The notes: generated by a model from the sequence alone, not told the origin. Positions 1 to 8,661 are shown, numbered from the stretch's first letter. The stretch is DNA of 64,000 nt from Streptomyces sp. TLI_171 (GCF_003610255.1 NZ_RAPS01000001.1:4340001-4404000), one strand, 5' to 3'. Translations and numbers: made by a program.

Positions 1-2
1 AC

Positions 3-248
3 CTGTCCCACGGGTGGTCCGACCTGATGAAGAAGTTCGCCGTGCTGGGCATCCCGCTGGTCACGGTGACCGGCCTGACGGTCTGGAACTGGGGCCGGGA
101 GAAGGGTCGTTGGGGCACCGCGCTGGCCCCGGGCAGCGACGCGGGCGCGGTCACCTGGGCGGACGCGCCGGGGGTGCTGCGGCTGGCGGCGGTGCTGTCG
201 GCGGTGTTCGTCCTGGTGGTGACGCTGCGCCGGCGCAAGGCGCAGTGA
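3..248 (+). CDS. C-terminal end of a membrane protein (5' end outside window)
   Basis: The frame is open from the first bases of the window, so this is the tail of a gene that begins upstream; an internal ATG at 27 is not needed as a start. The visible 82 residues contain a hydrophobic stretch (around 'FAVLGIPLVTVTGLTVW') and a second one near the end ('VLRLAAVLSAVFVLVVTL') followed by a positively charged tail RRRKAQ, which fits two membrane helices with a cytoplasmic C terminus. The family cannot be named from this fragment. It ends 22 bp before the convergent tetR stop. Confidence 0.6.
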   Translation: MSHGWSDLMKKFAVLGIPLVTVTGLTVWNWGREKGRWGTALAPGSDAGAVTWADAPGVLRLAAVLSAVFVLVVTLRRRKAQ

Positions 249-270
249 CGGCAGCGGAGCTGACGGAGAG

Positions 271-948
271 TCAGTCGACCGCGAGGCGGGCCTCCAGGCC
301 GGAGAGCAGGGCGTCGAGGCCGGCTTCCAGGGTGCGGTCGGGGGCGCCGGCATAGTCGGCGGCCTCGGGCTGTTCGAGGCGGGCGCGCAGCCGGGGGAAG
401 CCGCGGGCGGTCTCGGCGGCGCGGGCCAGGGCGGCCGCGACGCGCTCCTTCGGATCCTCGCCGTCGCGGCCGAGGCGGCGCTCCAGCGAGGCGGTGGCGG
501 CCGCGCCGAGAGCGCTGCCGAGGACGTAGGTGAAGACGGCGGCGGCCAGCAGGTCGGCGTCGGCGGGGGCGAAGCCGGCCTGCTCGTACAGGCCCAGGGT
601 GTGGTCGTCGAACCGGGCCTTGCCGGGGCCGTGGAACAGGTAGGACCCGAAGGCCTGCACCAGCCAGGGGTGGCGGACGAACATGGCGTGCAGGTCGAGG
701 GCGAGGGCGGCGGGCGGCCAGTGGCCGGGGGCGGCGTCGTGGGCGGGCAGCGGGATCTCCTGCCAGGCCAGGTCGGCGGCCGCGAGGACCAGTTCGTCCT
801 TGTTCCTGACGTGCCAGTAGACGGCGGTGGCGGCGGCGCCCGGGCGCTTGCCGAGGCTGCGCATGTTGAGGCCTTCGAGACCGTCCTCGTCGAGGAGTTC
901 GACGGCGGTGCGGACGATCTGTTCACGGGTCAGGGCGTCGCGTGCCAT
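271..948 (-). CDS. TetR family transcriptional regulator
   Basis: DNA-binding repressor of 225 residues. The N-terminal helix-turn-helix is clear (residues about 8-55: 'TREQIVRTAVELLDEDG' and 'AAATAVYWHVRNKDELV'); the YWHV recognition helix and the long alanine-rich C-terminal part match the tetracycline-repressor-like C-terminal subgroup, whose ligands are small hydrophobic molecules. The ATG at 948 was chosen because a TTGTGC-N18-TAGGCT promoter (986 to 957, minus strand) puts transcription start at or next to the ATG, giving a leaderless message. No divergent gene lies immediately next to it, so its target is not obvious; the neighbouring binding lipoprotein (same strand, 134 bp upstream) is a candidate. 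Ligand unknown. Confidence 0.9.
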   Translation of the reverse strand: MARDALTREQIVRTAVELLDEDGLEGLNMRSLGKRPGAAATAVYWHVRNKDELVLAAADLAWQEIPLPAHDAAPGHWPPAALALDLHAMFVRHPWLVQAFGSYLFHGPGKARFDDHTLGLYEQAGFAPADADLLAAAVFTYVLGSALGAAATASLERRLGRDGEDPKERVAAALARAAETARGFPRLRARLEQPEAADYAGAPDRTLEAGLDALLSGLEARLAVD

Positions 949-956
949 GGGGGGGC

Positions 957-986
957 AGCCTAGGGGGCGGCGGAGTGCCTGCACAA
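957..986 (-). promoter_or_regulatory. Promoter of the tetR gene (leaderless)
   Basis: On the minus strand TTGTGC (986-981), an 18-nt spacer and TAGGCT (962-957) form a sigma-HrdB-like promoter. The -10 box ends 8 nt before the ATG at 948. Confidence 0.55.
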
Positions 987-1082
987 AGTTCGATCGCCTG
1001 CCCGCGCTTGGTTCCAGCAGCGCCCGCCGGTCGCCCGACCGGCCCTTCTCCCTGCGTCGACCGTCGTACGGCCGGGGCCGGT

Positions 1083-2108
1083 TCAGGCTGCGCCGAGGAC
1101 GTGCAGGAGCTCTGCGATCAGGAAGTGCGCGCCGGTGTAGCCGATGCCCTGGAACCACAGCTGGTCGTCGACCCGGAAGGCCCGGTGGGCGCGGACGGCG
1201 GCCAGCGCCTGCCAGGCCGGGGAGGCGAGGGCGGCGGTCAGCCCGTTGCGGTCGGGGTGGCCGTAGCCGCTGTACAGCAGCAGGTCGCCGTCCGCGCGCC
1301 CGAGCTGGTCGGCGGGGGTCTCGATGTCGAACCGGTCCGCGTTCTGCGCATCGGGCCGGGGCAGGCCCAGGTCGGCGAGGACGCTGCCGGGGAAGTTCTG
1401 CCGGGCGTACAGGCGGACGGCGGGGGAGCCCTCGACGAACCGGACCAGGCTGACCCGCTGCCCGGCGGCGCCCGCGTCGGCCAGCATCCGGACCGCCTGT
1501 TCGACGTGCCGGGCGTACGCGCCGACCACGGCGGCGGCCTGTTCGCCGCGGTCCAGCGCGATCGCGTGCAGCTGGAAGTTCTCCTTCCAGGGCGCGCCGG
1601 TGGTCGTGGTGACGACGGTCGGGGCCAGCGCGCGCAGGGCGTCCAGGTGGGCGGCGTCCCGGGTCAGGTTGGAGAGGATCAGCTGCGGTTTCACGGCGCG
1701 GATCGCCGACGCGTCGGGCGTCGCCCCGATGTCGCCGACCACGGCGACCCCGGCCAGCCGGGAGTCCGGCCAGTAGCCGGGCAGCGCGGCGTCCAGCGGG
1801 GCCTTGGCGGCGCCGACGGGCGTGATGCCGAGGGTCATCGCCGAGTCCAGCTCCGCGGTGTCCAGCGTCACCACCCGGGTCGCCCCGCCGGGCACGGTCA
1901 CCGGCCCGGCCGCCGAGCCCACCGTGACGTCCGGCCGCGGGCTGGGGCTGAGGCTCGGGCTGGGACTCGGCGACCTCGTCGACCGGCCGGTGCCGTCCGC
2001 GGTCTCGGGTACCGGCGGCGCGGCGGGCAACTCGTGCGGGCCGCACCCGGCGAGCAGGACGGCGCCGAACCCGGAGAGGGCGGCCCGACGGGACAGCGGG
2101 GGTGGCAC
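1083..2108 (-). CDS. Iron-siderophore-type ABC transporter substrate-binding lipoprotein
   Basis: Lipid-anchored extracellular binding protein of 341 residues. The N terminus has a twin-arginine-like SRRAALSGFG followed by the lipobox LLAGC, then a Ser/Pro-rich linker (SPSPSPSLSPSPRP) and a FecB/BtuF-type periplasmic binding fold ('VTVPGGATRVVTLD', 'KPQLILSN'). The GTG at 2108 was chosen because GGAGG lies six bases upstream; a longer frame opening at 2153 has no such site. No permease or ATPase gene is next to it, so it is an orphan binding protein that must share a transporter encoded elsewhere. Ferric siderophore is the expected ligand from the family; a heme or cobalamin ligand cannot be excluded. 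No DmdR iron box was seen upstream. Confidence 0.85.
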   Translation of the reverse strand: MPPPLSRRAALSGFGAVLLAGCGPHELPAAPPVPETADGTGRSTRSPSPSPSLSPSPRPDVTVGSAAGPVTVPGGATRVVTLDTAELDSAMTLGITPVGAAKAPLDAALPGYWPDSRLAGVAVVGDIGATPDASAIRAVKPQLILSNLTRDAAHLDALRALAPTVVTTTTGAPWKENFQLHAIALDRGEQAAAVVGAYARHVEQAVRMLADAGAAGQRVSLVRFVEGSPAVRLYARQNFPGSVLADLGLPRPDAQNADRFDIETPADQLGRADGDLLLYSGYGHPDRNGLTAALASPAWQALAAVRAHRAFRVDDQLWFQGIGYTGAHFLIAELLHVLGAA

Positions 2109-2208
2109 CTGGGACCTCCGACGGTGGGGCGGATGTCGGCAGTATGTCCGCAATGCGGCGTTTGACCCGGCTTTTCCGCGCCGGAGTCGCGCTGACTACG
2201 CTGGCCGC

Positions 2209-2814
2209 ATGGCTCTCACCGTCGGTTTCGACCTCGACATGACCTTGCTCGACACCCGCCCCGGCATCAAGGCCGTCTACGACGTGCTCGCCGTCGAGAC
2301 CGGCACCTGGATCGACTCCGAGCTGGTGGTGAGCCGGCTCGGGCCGCCGCTGGTCCAGGAGTTGGCGAACTGGTTCCCGGCCGAGCGGGTGGACGAACTG
2401 GCGGACCGGTTCCGCGCGCTGTACCCGGACCACGCGGTGCCGGCCACCCTCGAACTTCCGGGCGCGCTGGCCGCGGTGGCGGCGGTCCGGGCGGTCGGCG
2501 GCCGGGTGCTGGTGATCACCGGCAAGTGGGGGCCGAACGCCCGCCGCCACCTGGACCGGGTCGGGCTGGAGGTGGACGCGCTGGTCGGCGACCTGTGGGC
2601 GGAGACCAAGGGCGACGCGCTGCGCGAGCACGGCGCGGACGTCTACGTCGGCGACCACCTGGGCGACATCCGGGGCGCGCGGGCCGCCGAGGCGGTCGCG
2701 GTGGGCGTGGCCACCGGTCCGTACAGCGTCGAGGAACTGGCCGCGGCCGGGGCCGACGCGGTGCTGCGCGACCTCACCGAGTTCCCCGCCTGGCTGGCCG
2801 CCCACCTGGGCTGA
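2209..2814 (+). CDS. HAD superfamily phosphatase (phosphoglycolate phosphatase-like)
   Basis: Soluble 201-residue haloacid-dehalogenase hydrolase. All four motifs are visible: D8-L-D10-M-T12 (nucleophile and acid/base), the ITGK threonine region near residue 104, K134 in 'ETKGD', and the acidic pair D149/D153 in GDHLGD. A helical cap lies between motifs I and II, as in Gph-type phosphatases. The small phosphorylated substrate is not predictable. The start is the ATG at 2209, six bases after a TACGCT -10 element (2197-2202), so the mRNA is probably leaderless. It is divergent from the binding lipoprotein and convergent with the next gene. Confidence 0.88.
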   Translation: MALTVGFDLDMTLLDTRPGIKAVYDVLAVETGTWIDSELVVSRLGPPLVQELANWFPAERVDELADRFRALYPDHAVPATLELPGALAAVAAVRAVGGRVLVITGKWGPNARRHLDRVGLEVDALVGDLWAETKGDALREHGADVYVGDHLGDIRGARAAEAVAVGVATGPYSVEELAAAGADAVLRDLTEFPAWLAAHLG

Positions 2815-2821
2815 CGCGGCG

Positions 2822-3076
2822 TCAGCCGGTGGCGGCGGCCTCCCGCGCGGCGCGTCGGCGGCGGGACTGGGCGCGGGCGCCGGCCAGCAGGCCGACCAGC
2901 GACACCAGCAGGCCCAGCGGCATCAGCATGGACAGCCAGTACGCGGCGGAGGGGAAGCGCGCCAGGTCGAAGAAGTACGGCACGAAGGTGACCAGGGTGG
3001 CGAGCGTGCCGATGCCGAACACCACGCCGCCGACGCGGACCAGGGTGTCGCCGGAATCGCTGGACTGACGGCTCAC
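2822..3076 (-). CDS. Small two-helix membrane protein
   Basis: An 84-residue protein with two hydrophobic segments (about residues 14-33, 'VRVGGVVFGIGTLATLVTFV', and 45-66, 'YWLSMLMPLGLLVSLVGLLA') and a strongly basic cytoplasmic tail (QSRRRRAAREAAATG). GTG start at 3076 with AAGGAG eight bases upstream. No enzymatic motif; similar short membrane proteins are common in Streptomycetaceae but no function is assigned. Confidence 0.75.
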   Translation of the reverse strand: MSRQSSDSGDTLVRVGGVVFGIGTLATLVTFVPYFFDLARFPSAAYWLSMLMPLGLLVSLVGLLAGARAQSRRRRAAREAAATG

Positions 3077-3138
3077 TGTCGTTGCTCCTTCGCGCGGGCG
3101 GTCCGTCCGCCCCGGTCCCCCAGTCTCCCACCGCGCGG

Positions 3139-3210
3139 CCCCGCCGTTCGGCGGGGTCGGCGCGACGCGCGCTCCGACCGAATGCTCAGGATTCCCAGGA
3201 AACGCTCAGG
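3139..3210. repeat. Hairpin and paired GCTCAGG repeats upstream of the esterase
   Basis: A perfect 8-bp hairpin (CCCCGCCG/CGGCGGGG, 3139-3156) is followed by two direct copies of AAyGCTCAGG whose cores lie at 3184-3190 and 3204-3210, 20 bp apart. The spacing of about two helical turns suggests an activator or repressor site for the esterase gene, but no regulator can be named. Confidence 0.4.
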
Positions 3211-3260
3211 CATGCTGATCATCGGAACGGATCGTCGGCGGAGCGAGGGCGTGCAGCGGG

Positions 3261-4394
3261 ATGGGACTGACCAGTCACAAGGTGCTGGCGCTGTCGGCGC
3301 TGCTGTCGGTGCTCGCGGTGGCCGGCACGGTGTGGCTGTGGCCGCGGCTGGCCGGGCGCGGCGTCCGGCCGCTGCTGGGGCGGCTGGCCACCGTGCTGGG
3401 CACCCAGCTGGCGCTGCTGTGCACGCTCGGTCTGCTGGCCAACGGCTACTTCGCGTTCTACAGCAGCTGGGCCGACCTGCTGGGCACCGGTGACGACGGC
3501 CCGGTGACCATCCAGAACCAGCTGCTCGACCGCCCGGCGGGCGTCCAGCACCTGTCCGCCGAGAACGTCCGCGACACCGGCGCGCTGGGCCGCGACCCGG
3601 CGCAGGTCGGCAGGCTGGAGAAGGTCCGGCTGCCCGGCGCGGCCACCGGCCTGTCCACCGAGGGCTACGTGTACCTGCCGCCGCAGTACTTCCAGGAGGC
3701 GTACCGCGGCAAGCGCTTCCCGGCGGCGATCGCCATCACCGGCTTCCCCGGCGACGCCAGGAACCTGATCACCAAGCTGAACTACCCGTCGGTGCAGCTG
3801 AAACTGGCGAACGAGGGCAGGGCCCGGCCGACCGTGCTGGTGCTGATGCGGCCCTCCCCGGCGATGCCGCGCGACACCGAGTGCGAGGACGTGCCCGGCG
3901 GCCCGCAGGCCGACCGGTACTTCAGCGCCGACGTGCCCGCCGCGCTGCGCGCCTCCTACCGGGTCGCGGACGGACCGGGCAGCCTCGGCGTGATCGGCAA
4001 CTCCACGGGCGGGTACTGCGCGCTGAAACTGGCGATGCGTCACCCCGAGGTGTTCTCCGCCGCGGTGTCGCTGTCCGGCTACTACCGGGCGGCCGAGGAC
4101 CCGACCACCGGCGACCTGTTCGGCGGCGACCAGCAGCGCCGCGACCAGGCCGACCTGGGCTGGCGGCTGGCCCACCTGCCGGCCCCGCGGACGGCGCTGC
4201 TGGTCGGCGGCACCCGGGAGGGCGACGGCGACTACCGGGCCGAGACCGAGCGGTTCACGGCGGCCGCGAAGGGCACCGCGACCAAGGTCTCCTCGATCAC
4301 CCTGGAGCACGGCGGGCACAACTTCTCCACCTGGTCCCGGATGCTCCCGGCCTCGCTCGGCTGGCTCGGCGAGCACCTCGCCGACCCCTCCTGA
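3261..4394 (+). CDS. Membrane-anchored esterase (antigen 85-like alpha/beta hydrolase)
   Basis: A 377-residue protein with two N-terminal membrane segments (about residues 7-27 and 43-67) followed by a large extracytoplasmic alpha/beta hydrolase domain of the putative-esterase family (the fold of mycolyltransferases and esterase D). The nucleophile elbow is G-N-S248-T-G-G; the catalytic His is probably in 'LEHGGHNFSTW' near residue 355. Streptomycetes lack mycolic acids, so an acyl-ester or trehalose-ester hydrolase role is more likely than mycolyl transfer. The ATG at 3261 is the only start that keeps both membrane helices. It has its own upstream region with paired GCTCAGG repeats. Confidence 0.85.
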   Translation: MGLTSHKVLALSALLSVLAVAGTVWLWPRLAGRGVRPLLGRLATVLGTQLALLCTLGLLANGYFAFYSSWADLLGTGDDGPVTIQNQLLDRPAGVQHLSAENVRDTGALGRDPAQVGRLEKVRLPGAATGLSTEGYVYLPPQYFQEAYRGKRFPAAIAITGFPGDARNLITKLNYPSVQLKLANEGRARPTVLVLMRPSPAMPRDTECEDVPGGPQADRYFSADVPAALRASYRVADGPGSLGVIGNSTGGYCALKLAMRHPEVFSAAVSLSGYYRAAEDPTTGDLFGGDQQRRDQADLGWRLAHLPAPRTALLVGGTREGDGDYRAETERFTAAAKGTATKVSSITLEHGGHNFSTWSRMLPASLGWLGEHLADPS

Positions 4395-4639
4395 CCGGCG
4401 GCGCGTCACAGCCCGCAACTCCGTGCGCGCAAGGAGTTTCGACTCTCACCGCCCCCGGGTATGCAGCCATCGCGCGGGCGGACCGGCTGTCCGCTCCCGA
4501 ATCCCTTGGCAGTTCCGGTGAACGCTGAGGGATCATGGCTCCACTGAGCGAAACCGGCCGTCCGCAGTCAGTGGCCGGCCCGCCCACCCGTCCGCGGCCC
4601 GAGGGGGCCGCTCGTACCCGATACCGAGGACTTTTCGAG

Positions 4640-5023
4640 ATGCCCACCGGCCAGGTCAAGTGGTTCAACGAGACGAAGGGCTACGGCTTCCTGTCGCGCG
4701 ACGACGGCGGCGAGGTCTTCGTCCACACCAAGGCGCTGCCCGCGGGCGTCACCACGCTCCGGCCGGGGCAGCGCGTCGAGTTCGGCATCGCCGCGGGGCA
4801 CCGCGGCGACCAGGCGATGACCGTGACCCTGCTGGACGCGCTGCCGTCGGTGGCCGTCAACCAGCGCAAGAGCGCGGACGACATGGCCCCGATCGTCCAG
4901 GACCTGATCACCAAGCTGGACAGCGTCCTGCCCGGCCTGCAGCGCGGCCGCTACCCGAGCAAGCCGGAGGCCCAGAAGATCGCCATGGTGCTGCGCGCCA
5001 TCGCCGACCAGTTCGACGTCTGA
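4640..5023 (+). CDS. Cold-shock-domain protein with C-terminal extension
   Basis: A 127-residue protein. Residues 1-66 are a cold-shock domain with RNP1-like 'KGYGFLSRDD' and RNP2-like 'EVFVHTKAL' nucleic-acid-binding motifs. Ordinary Csp proteins end near residue 67; this one continues for about 60 residues ('DDMAPIVQDLITKLDSVL', 'KPEAQKIAMVLRAIADQF'), a helical tail seen in the longer CspB-like subfamily of streptomycetes. The ATG at 4640 was chosen because the cold-shock domain starts directly there; the frame is open further upstream but that part is not conserved-looking. The 245 bp before it holds no gene that I recognise and may be a long 5' leader. Confidence 0.9.
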   Translation: MPTGQVKWFNETKGYGFLSRDDGGEVFVHTKALPAGVTTLRPGQRVEFGIAAGHRGDQAMTVTLLDALPSVAVNQRKSADDMAPIVQDLITKLDSVLPGLQRGRYPSKPEAQKIAMVLRAIADQFDV

Positions 5024-5030
5024 GCGGCCG

Positions 5031-5882
5031 TCAGACGAACGCCAGCGCACCCGGGTCGACGGCGGGGACGAGTCCCTGTTCGGCGGCCCGGGTGAGCAGG
5101 CCGCGCACCGCGCCGTAGCCCTCCTCGCCGAGGTCCGCGGTGAACTCGTTGACGTACAGCCCGATGTGCTGCTCGGCGACGGCCGGGTCCATCTCCTGGG
5201 CGTGCGCCAGCACGTACTCCCGGGAGGCCCCCGGGTCGTCCCAGGCCAGCCGGACCGACGCCCGCACGGTGTCGGCGAGTTCGCGCAGCCGCTCGGCGCC
5301 CAGCGAGCGCCGGGCCACGATCGCGCCCAGCGGGATCGGCAGCCCGGTGGCCGCCTCCCAGGCCTCGCCCATGTCGGCCAGGCAGTGCAGCCCGTAGCCC
5401 CGGTACGTGAACCGGGCCTCGTGGATCACCAGTCCGGCGTCCACCCGGCCGTCCCGCACCGCCGGCATGATCTCGTGGAACGGCAGCACCACGATCTCGC
5501 CGAACCCGCCCGGCACCGCCTGTGCCGCCCACAGCCGGAACAGCAGGTACGCGGTCGAGCGCTCGCTCGGCACCGCCACCCGCCGCCCGGCAAGCTCCGC
5601 CGGGTCCACCGGACCGGCGGTCAGCACCAGCGGCCCGCAGCCGCGGCCGAGCGCCCCGCCGCACGGCAGCAGCGCGTACTCGTCCAGCACCCACGGCAGC
5701 TGCCCGTACGAGATCTTCAGGACGTCCAGCTCGCCGCGCTCGGCCAGCCCGTTGGTGACGTCGATGTCGGCGAACCGCACCTCGGGGGCGTCCGCGCCCG
5801 GCACCAGGCCGTGCGCCCAGGCGTGGAAGACGAAGGTGTCGTTCGGGCAGGGCGAGTACGCGACAGTGAGCGGCTCGGCCAT
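5031..5882 (-). CDS. mqnD: 1,4-dihydroxy-6-naphthoate synthase (menaquinone, futalosine route)
   Basis: MqnD converts cyclic dehypoxanthinyl futalosine to 1,4-dihydroxy-6-naphthoate in the futalosine pathway to menaquinone. The 283-residue protein has the family N terminus 'YSPCPNDTFVFHAWAHG', 'KISYGQLPWVL' and 'VIHEARFTYRGYGL', in the two-lobed fold shared with periplasmic binding proteins and MqnA. It lies directly downstream of mqnB with only one base between the mqnB stop and its ATG (TGA-G-ATG), so the two are translationally coupled and made from one message. Confidence 0.95.
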   Translation of the reverse strand: MAEPLTVAYSPCPNDTFVFHAWAHGLVPGADAPEVRFADIDVTNGLAERGELDVLKISYGQLPWVLDEYALLPCGGALGRGCGPLVLTAGPVDPAELAGRRVAVPSERSTAYLLFRLWAAQAVPGGFGEIVVLPFHEIMPAVRDGRVDAGLVIHEARFTYRGYGLHCLADMGEAWEAATGLPIPLGAIVARRSLGAERLRELADTVRASVRLAWDDPGASREYVLAHAQEMDPAVAEQHIGLYVNEFTADLGEEGYGAVRGLLTRAAEQGLVPAVDPGALAFV

Positions 5883-5883
5883 C

Positions 5884-6558
5884 TCAGACCTCCTGGAGCA
5901 GACGTGGCACCGGCAGCGCCGCGAAGGCCCGTTCCAGGGCCGCCAGCGCCTCGCCGATCCGCCAGGCCGCGCGGTCGCGCGGTCCGACGGCGTTGGACAC
6001 GGCCCGCAGCTCACCGGCCGCGAGCCCGAAGCGGGCGGCCGCCTCGGCCACCCCGAAACCCTCCATCGCCTCGGCCAGCGCCCGCGGGTGACGCCTCCTC
6101 AGCAGCTCGGCACGCTCCGCCGAGCCGGTCACCGTGGACACCGTCAGCACCTCGCCGACGGTCCCTCCGGTGGCCCCGGCCAGGGTCTTCAGCAGCGCCG
6201 GCGGCACCGGGTGGCGCACCGTGCCGAAGCCCAGCTCGGCGACGTCCGCGAACCCGTCCGGCGTCTCCGCGCCCAGGTCGGCTGCCACCAGGGCGTCCGC
6301 CACCACCAGCGAGCCGATCGGCGCGGCCGGGGCGAAGCCGCCCGCGATGCCCGCCGACAGCACCAGCCGGAACCGGCCGCCGGCCAGTGCCGCCGCCGTC
6401 CCGGCCGCCGCGGCGGCCGGCCCGACGCCCGCCGCCAGCACCTCGACCGAGGGCGCGCCGCCCAGGCCGCGCAGCACCGCCTCGGCCTCCGCGGGCACGG
6501 CCACGACGACGAGCAGCCCGGCGGCGCCGGACTGCTCGTGGCGGAGCTCAGCGGTCAT
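5884..6558 (-). CDS. mqnB: Futalosine hydrolase
   Basis: MqnB removes hypoxanthine from futalosine to give dehypoxanthinyl futalosine, an early step of the futalosine menaquinone route. The 224-residue protein belongs to the nucleoside phosphorylase/hydrolase (PNP/UDP) family: nucleotide-base region 'VLSAGIAGGFAP', 'VTGSAERAELL', and the ribose-binding 'AEAMEGFGVAEAA' in which the Met-Glu pair is diagnostic. It starts 10 bases downstream of the DUF2771 gene and ends one base before mqnD, so it sits in the middle of a three-gene operon. Confidence 0.95.
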   Translation of the reverse strand: MTAELRHEQSGAAGLLVVVAVPAEAEAVLRGLGGAPSVEVLAAGVGPAAAAAGTAAALAGGRFRLVLSAGIAGGFAPAAPIGSLVVADALVAADLGAETPDGFADVAELGFGTVRHPVPPALLKTLAGATGGTVGEVLTVSTVTGSAERAELLRRRHPRALAEAMEGFGVAEAAARFGLAAGELRAVSNAVGPRDRAAWRIGEALAALERAFAALPVPRLLQEV

Positions 6559-6568
6559 CGACCGGAGG

Positions 6569-7096
6569 TCAGCTGGTCTTGTTGTTCAGGTCGAAGAACC
6601 AGACCGCGTAGTACTCCTCGGTCTTCGGGTCCTGCGCGACCACGGTCACCGAGGTCAGGTCGCCGCTCTTCATCACGGTGCTGGCCTGCACCGTGCCCGA
6701 GAAGGTCGTCCCGGTGAGGTTGTTGGCGATGGTGGCCCGGTTGCTGGTGCCGCCGTCGGTCAGCGCGAACCAGCCCTTGTCGGCCATGTCCTTGGACACC
6801 CCGACGCCGATCCGGTCGCTGGCGCGCACGTCGATGCGGGGGATCTGGCCGGTCTTCTTGTCGGTGGCCGCCTGGCCGTCCTCGACGCACTTGTTGAGCG
6901 TCGCCTCGTCGAGCGGCTTGCCGTCGTTGTAGCAGAACGGCGGGGTGGTGACCGAGGTCGTGCCGACCACCAGGGTCGCCTCGTTCTTGGCCGGCGCGCC
7001 CTTGTCGACCGCCCAGTAGATGCCGTAGCCGGCAAGACCGGCGCCGACGACGGCGGCTGCTGCGAGGCCGGAGATGACACGGGTGCTGAGGCTCAT
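6569..7096 (-). CDS. DUF2771 family putative lipoprotein/secreted protein
   Basis: A 175-residue protein with a single N-terminal membrane or signal segment ('VISGLAAAAVVGAGLAGYG') and an extracytoplasmic beta-rich domain with a Cys pair (FCYND and LNKCVED) of the DUF2771 family found beside futalosine genes in streptomycetes. No catalytic motif is visible. The ATG at 7096 was preferred to the TTG at 7102 because TAGCCT lies exactly seven bases upstream, giving a leaderless start. It is the first gene of the run DUF2771-mqnB-mqnD. A link to menaquinone is suggested only by position. Confidence 0.85.
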   Translation of the reverse strand: MSLSTRVISGLAAAAVVGAGLAGYGIYWAVDKGAPAKNEATLVVGTTSVTTPPFCYNDGKPLDEATLNKCVEDGQAATDKKTGQIPRIDVRASDRIGVGVSKDMADKGWFALTDGGTSNRATIANNLTGTTFSGTVQASTVMKSGDLTSVTVVAQDPKTEEYYAVWFFDLNNKTS

Positions 7097-7158
7097 GCGC
7101 AAGAGGCTACTAGCCTTCCGCGATCACACGACGCCGGGGTGCTCGAATCGCCCGGGGT

Positions 7159-8661
7159 TTACGCCACGCGCGGGCGTGCCGCCGACCTGCGCGGACCGAC
7201 CCGCAGCAGCGAACGGAACGTCAACAGCAGCATCACCGCCGTCACCACCGCCGCCACCGTCAGACCCAGCACCGCGTTCAGCGGCAGCGAGATGCCCACC
7301 ACCCCGCCCGCCACCCAGCTCAGCTGCAGCACCGTCTCGGACCGCGCGAACGCCGAGGTCCGCACCGCCTCCGGCACGTCCCGCTGGATCAGCGCGTCCA
7401 GCGCCAGCTTGCCCAGCGACGCCGCCATCCCGGAGGTGGCCGCCACCACCGTCACCGTCGCCACCCCGTACCAGAGCGCCGCCGCGCCCGCCGCCACCGT
7501 CGCCAGCGCCAGCACCGCCGTCACCGTCACCTCCGGGGTCCGGGTGCGCAGCCACGAACCCAGCACCGATCCCAGCGCGTTGCCCAGGCCCGCCGCCGCC
7601 GCGACCACGCCCAGCGCCGCCGTCTCCGGCAGCCCGCCGATCGGGTCCTTGCGGATCAGGAACGCCAGGAACATCACCAGGAACCCGACCAGCCAGCGCA
7701 GCGCCGACACCCCGCGCAGCGCCATGACCACCGACGGCCCGACCGCCCGCAGCACCCCCTTCGGCCGCGGCTCGTGCGGCTCGGCGTGCAGCTCCGCCCG
7801 CTGCTCGCCCTTCGCCGAGTCCACCTTGTGCGGCAGGTGGAACGCCATCAGGGTGCCGATCACGAACACCACGAACGCCCCGCGCAACGGCCACCCCGGC
7901 CCGAGCAGGTGCAGCAGCCCGCCCACCCCGCCCGCCACCAGCGTCGCCAGCAGACCCGCCAGCGTCACCCGCGAGTTCGCCTTCACCAGGGACAGCTGCG
8001 GCGGCAGCAGCCGCGGCACCACCACGCTGCGCACCACCCCGTAGGCCTTCGACGCGACCAGCACGCCCAGCGCCTCCGGATACAGCTCCAGGCCGCCGGT
8101 GGTCACCGACCCCGCCATCACCCAGGCCAGCGCCGCCCGGGCCAGCATCGACATCGCCACCGCGGTCCGGCGGCCGTGCGGCAGCCGGTCCAGCAGCGGC
8201 CCGATCACCGGGGCCAGCACCGCGAACGGCGCCATCGTGATCAGCAGGTAGAGCGCCACCCGGCCGCGCGCCTCGCCGGTCGGCACCGAGAAGAAGATGG
8301 TCGACGCCAGCGCCACCGTGATCAGCATGTCGCCGAACGAGTTCAGCGCGTGCAGCTCGATCAGCTTCGCCAGGCCCGACTCGCCTGCGCCCTCCGCGGA
8401 GGTCGCCCGCCGGATCCGCCGACCCGTCCCGTGCACCACCCGCCCCGTGCGCACCCCGGCGGCCGACGCGCCGCGCGCCCACCGGTTGCGGTGTTTCACC
8501 GTCGGCGCGTCCGCGTCGTCCTGACGCTCCGTCGGGCGTGCCTGGTCCGCCTCCGGCGCACCGGGGGCACCGGGATGCTGCCGCGACACGGCAGACGGCT
8601 CCGACCGGCTCTCGGCCTGCCCGGGGCGCAGTCCGTGCTGCGGCGGGTTCTCCTCCGCCAC
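7159..8661 (-). CDS. MFS transporter
   Basis: A 500-residue major facilitator protein. After an unusually long hydrophilic N terminus (about 100 residues, rich in Glu, Arg and Pro) there are 12 hydrophobic segments; 'GPLLDRLPHGRRTAVAM' is the conserved loop 2-3 motif. Substrate unknown; the order MFS-DUF2771-mqnB-mqnD is a common streptomycete neighbourhood. The GTG at 8661 follows a CAGGAT -10 element by six bases, consistent with leaderless translation. Confidence 0.88.
   Translation of the reverse strand: MAEENPPQHGLRPGQAESRSEPSAVSRQHPGAPGAPEADQARPTERQDDADAPTVKHRNRWARGASAAGVRTGRVVHGTGRRIRRATSAEGAGESGLAKLIELHALNSFGDMLITVALASTIFFSVPTGEARGRVALYLLITMAPFAVLAPVIGPLLDRLPHGRRTAVAMSMLARAALAWVMAGSVTTGGLELYPEALGVLVASKAYGVVRSVVVPRLLPPQLSLVKANSRVTLAGLLATLVAGGVGGLLHLLGPGWPLRGAFVVFVIGTLMAFHLPHKVDSAKGEQRAELHAEPHEPRPKGVLRAVGPSVVMALRGVSALRWLVGFLVMFLAFLIRKDPIGGLPETAALGVVAAAAGLGNALGSVLGSWLRTRTPEVTVTAVLALATVAAGAAALWYGVATVTVVAATSGMAASLGKLALDALIQRDVPEAVRTSAFARSETVLQLSWVAGGVVGISLPLNAVLGLTVAAVVTAVMLLLTFRSLLRVGPRRSAARPRVA

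Noticed and set aside
2109..2208. DmdR iron box at the siderophore-type binding lipoprotein
   Set aside because: No TTAGGTTAGGCTAACCTAA-like palindrome in this region, so iron control is not supported by sequence.
4395..4639. Possible riboswitch in the leader of the cold-shock-domain gene
   Set aside because: I compared it by eye with the cyclic di-AMP (ydaO) type because of GAATCC-like words, but conserved core elements were not found.
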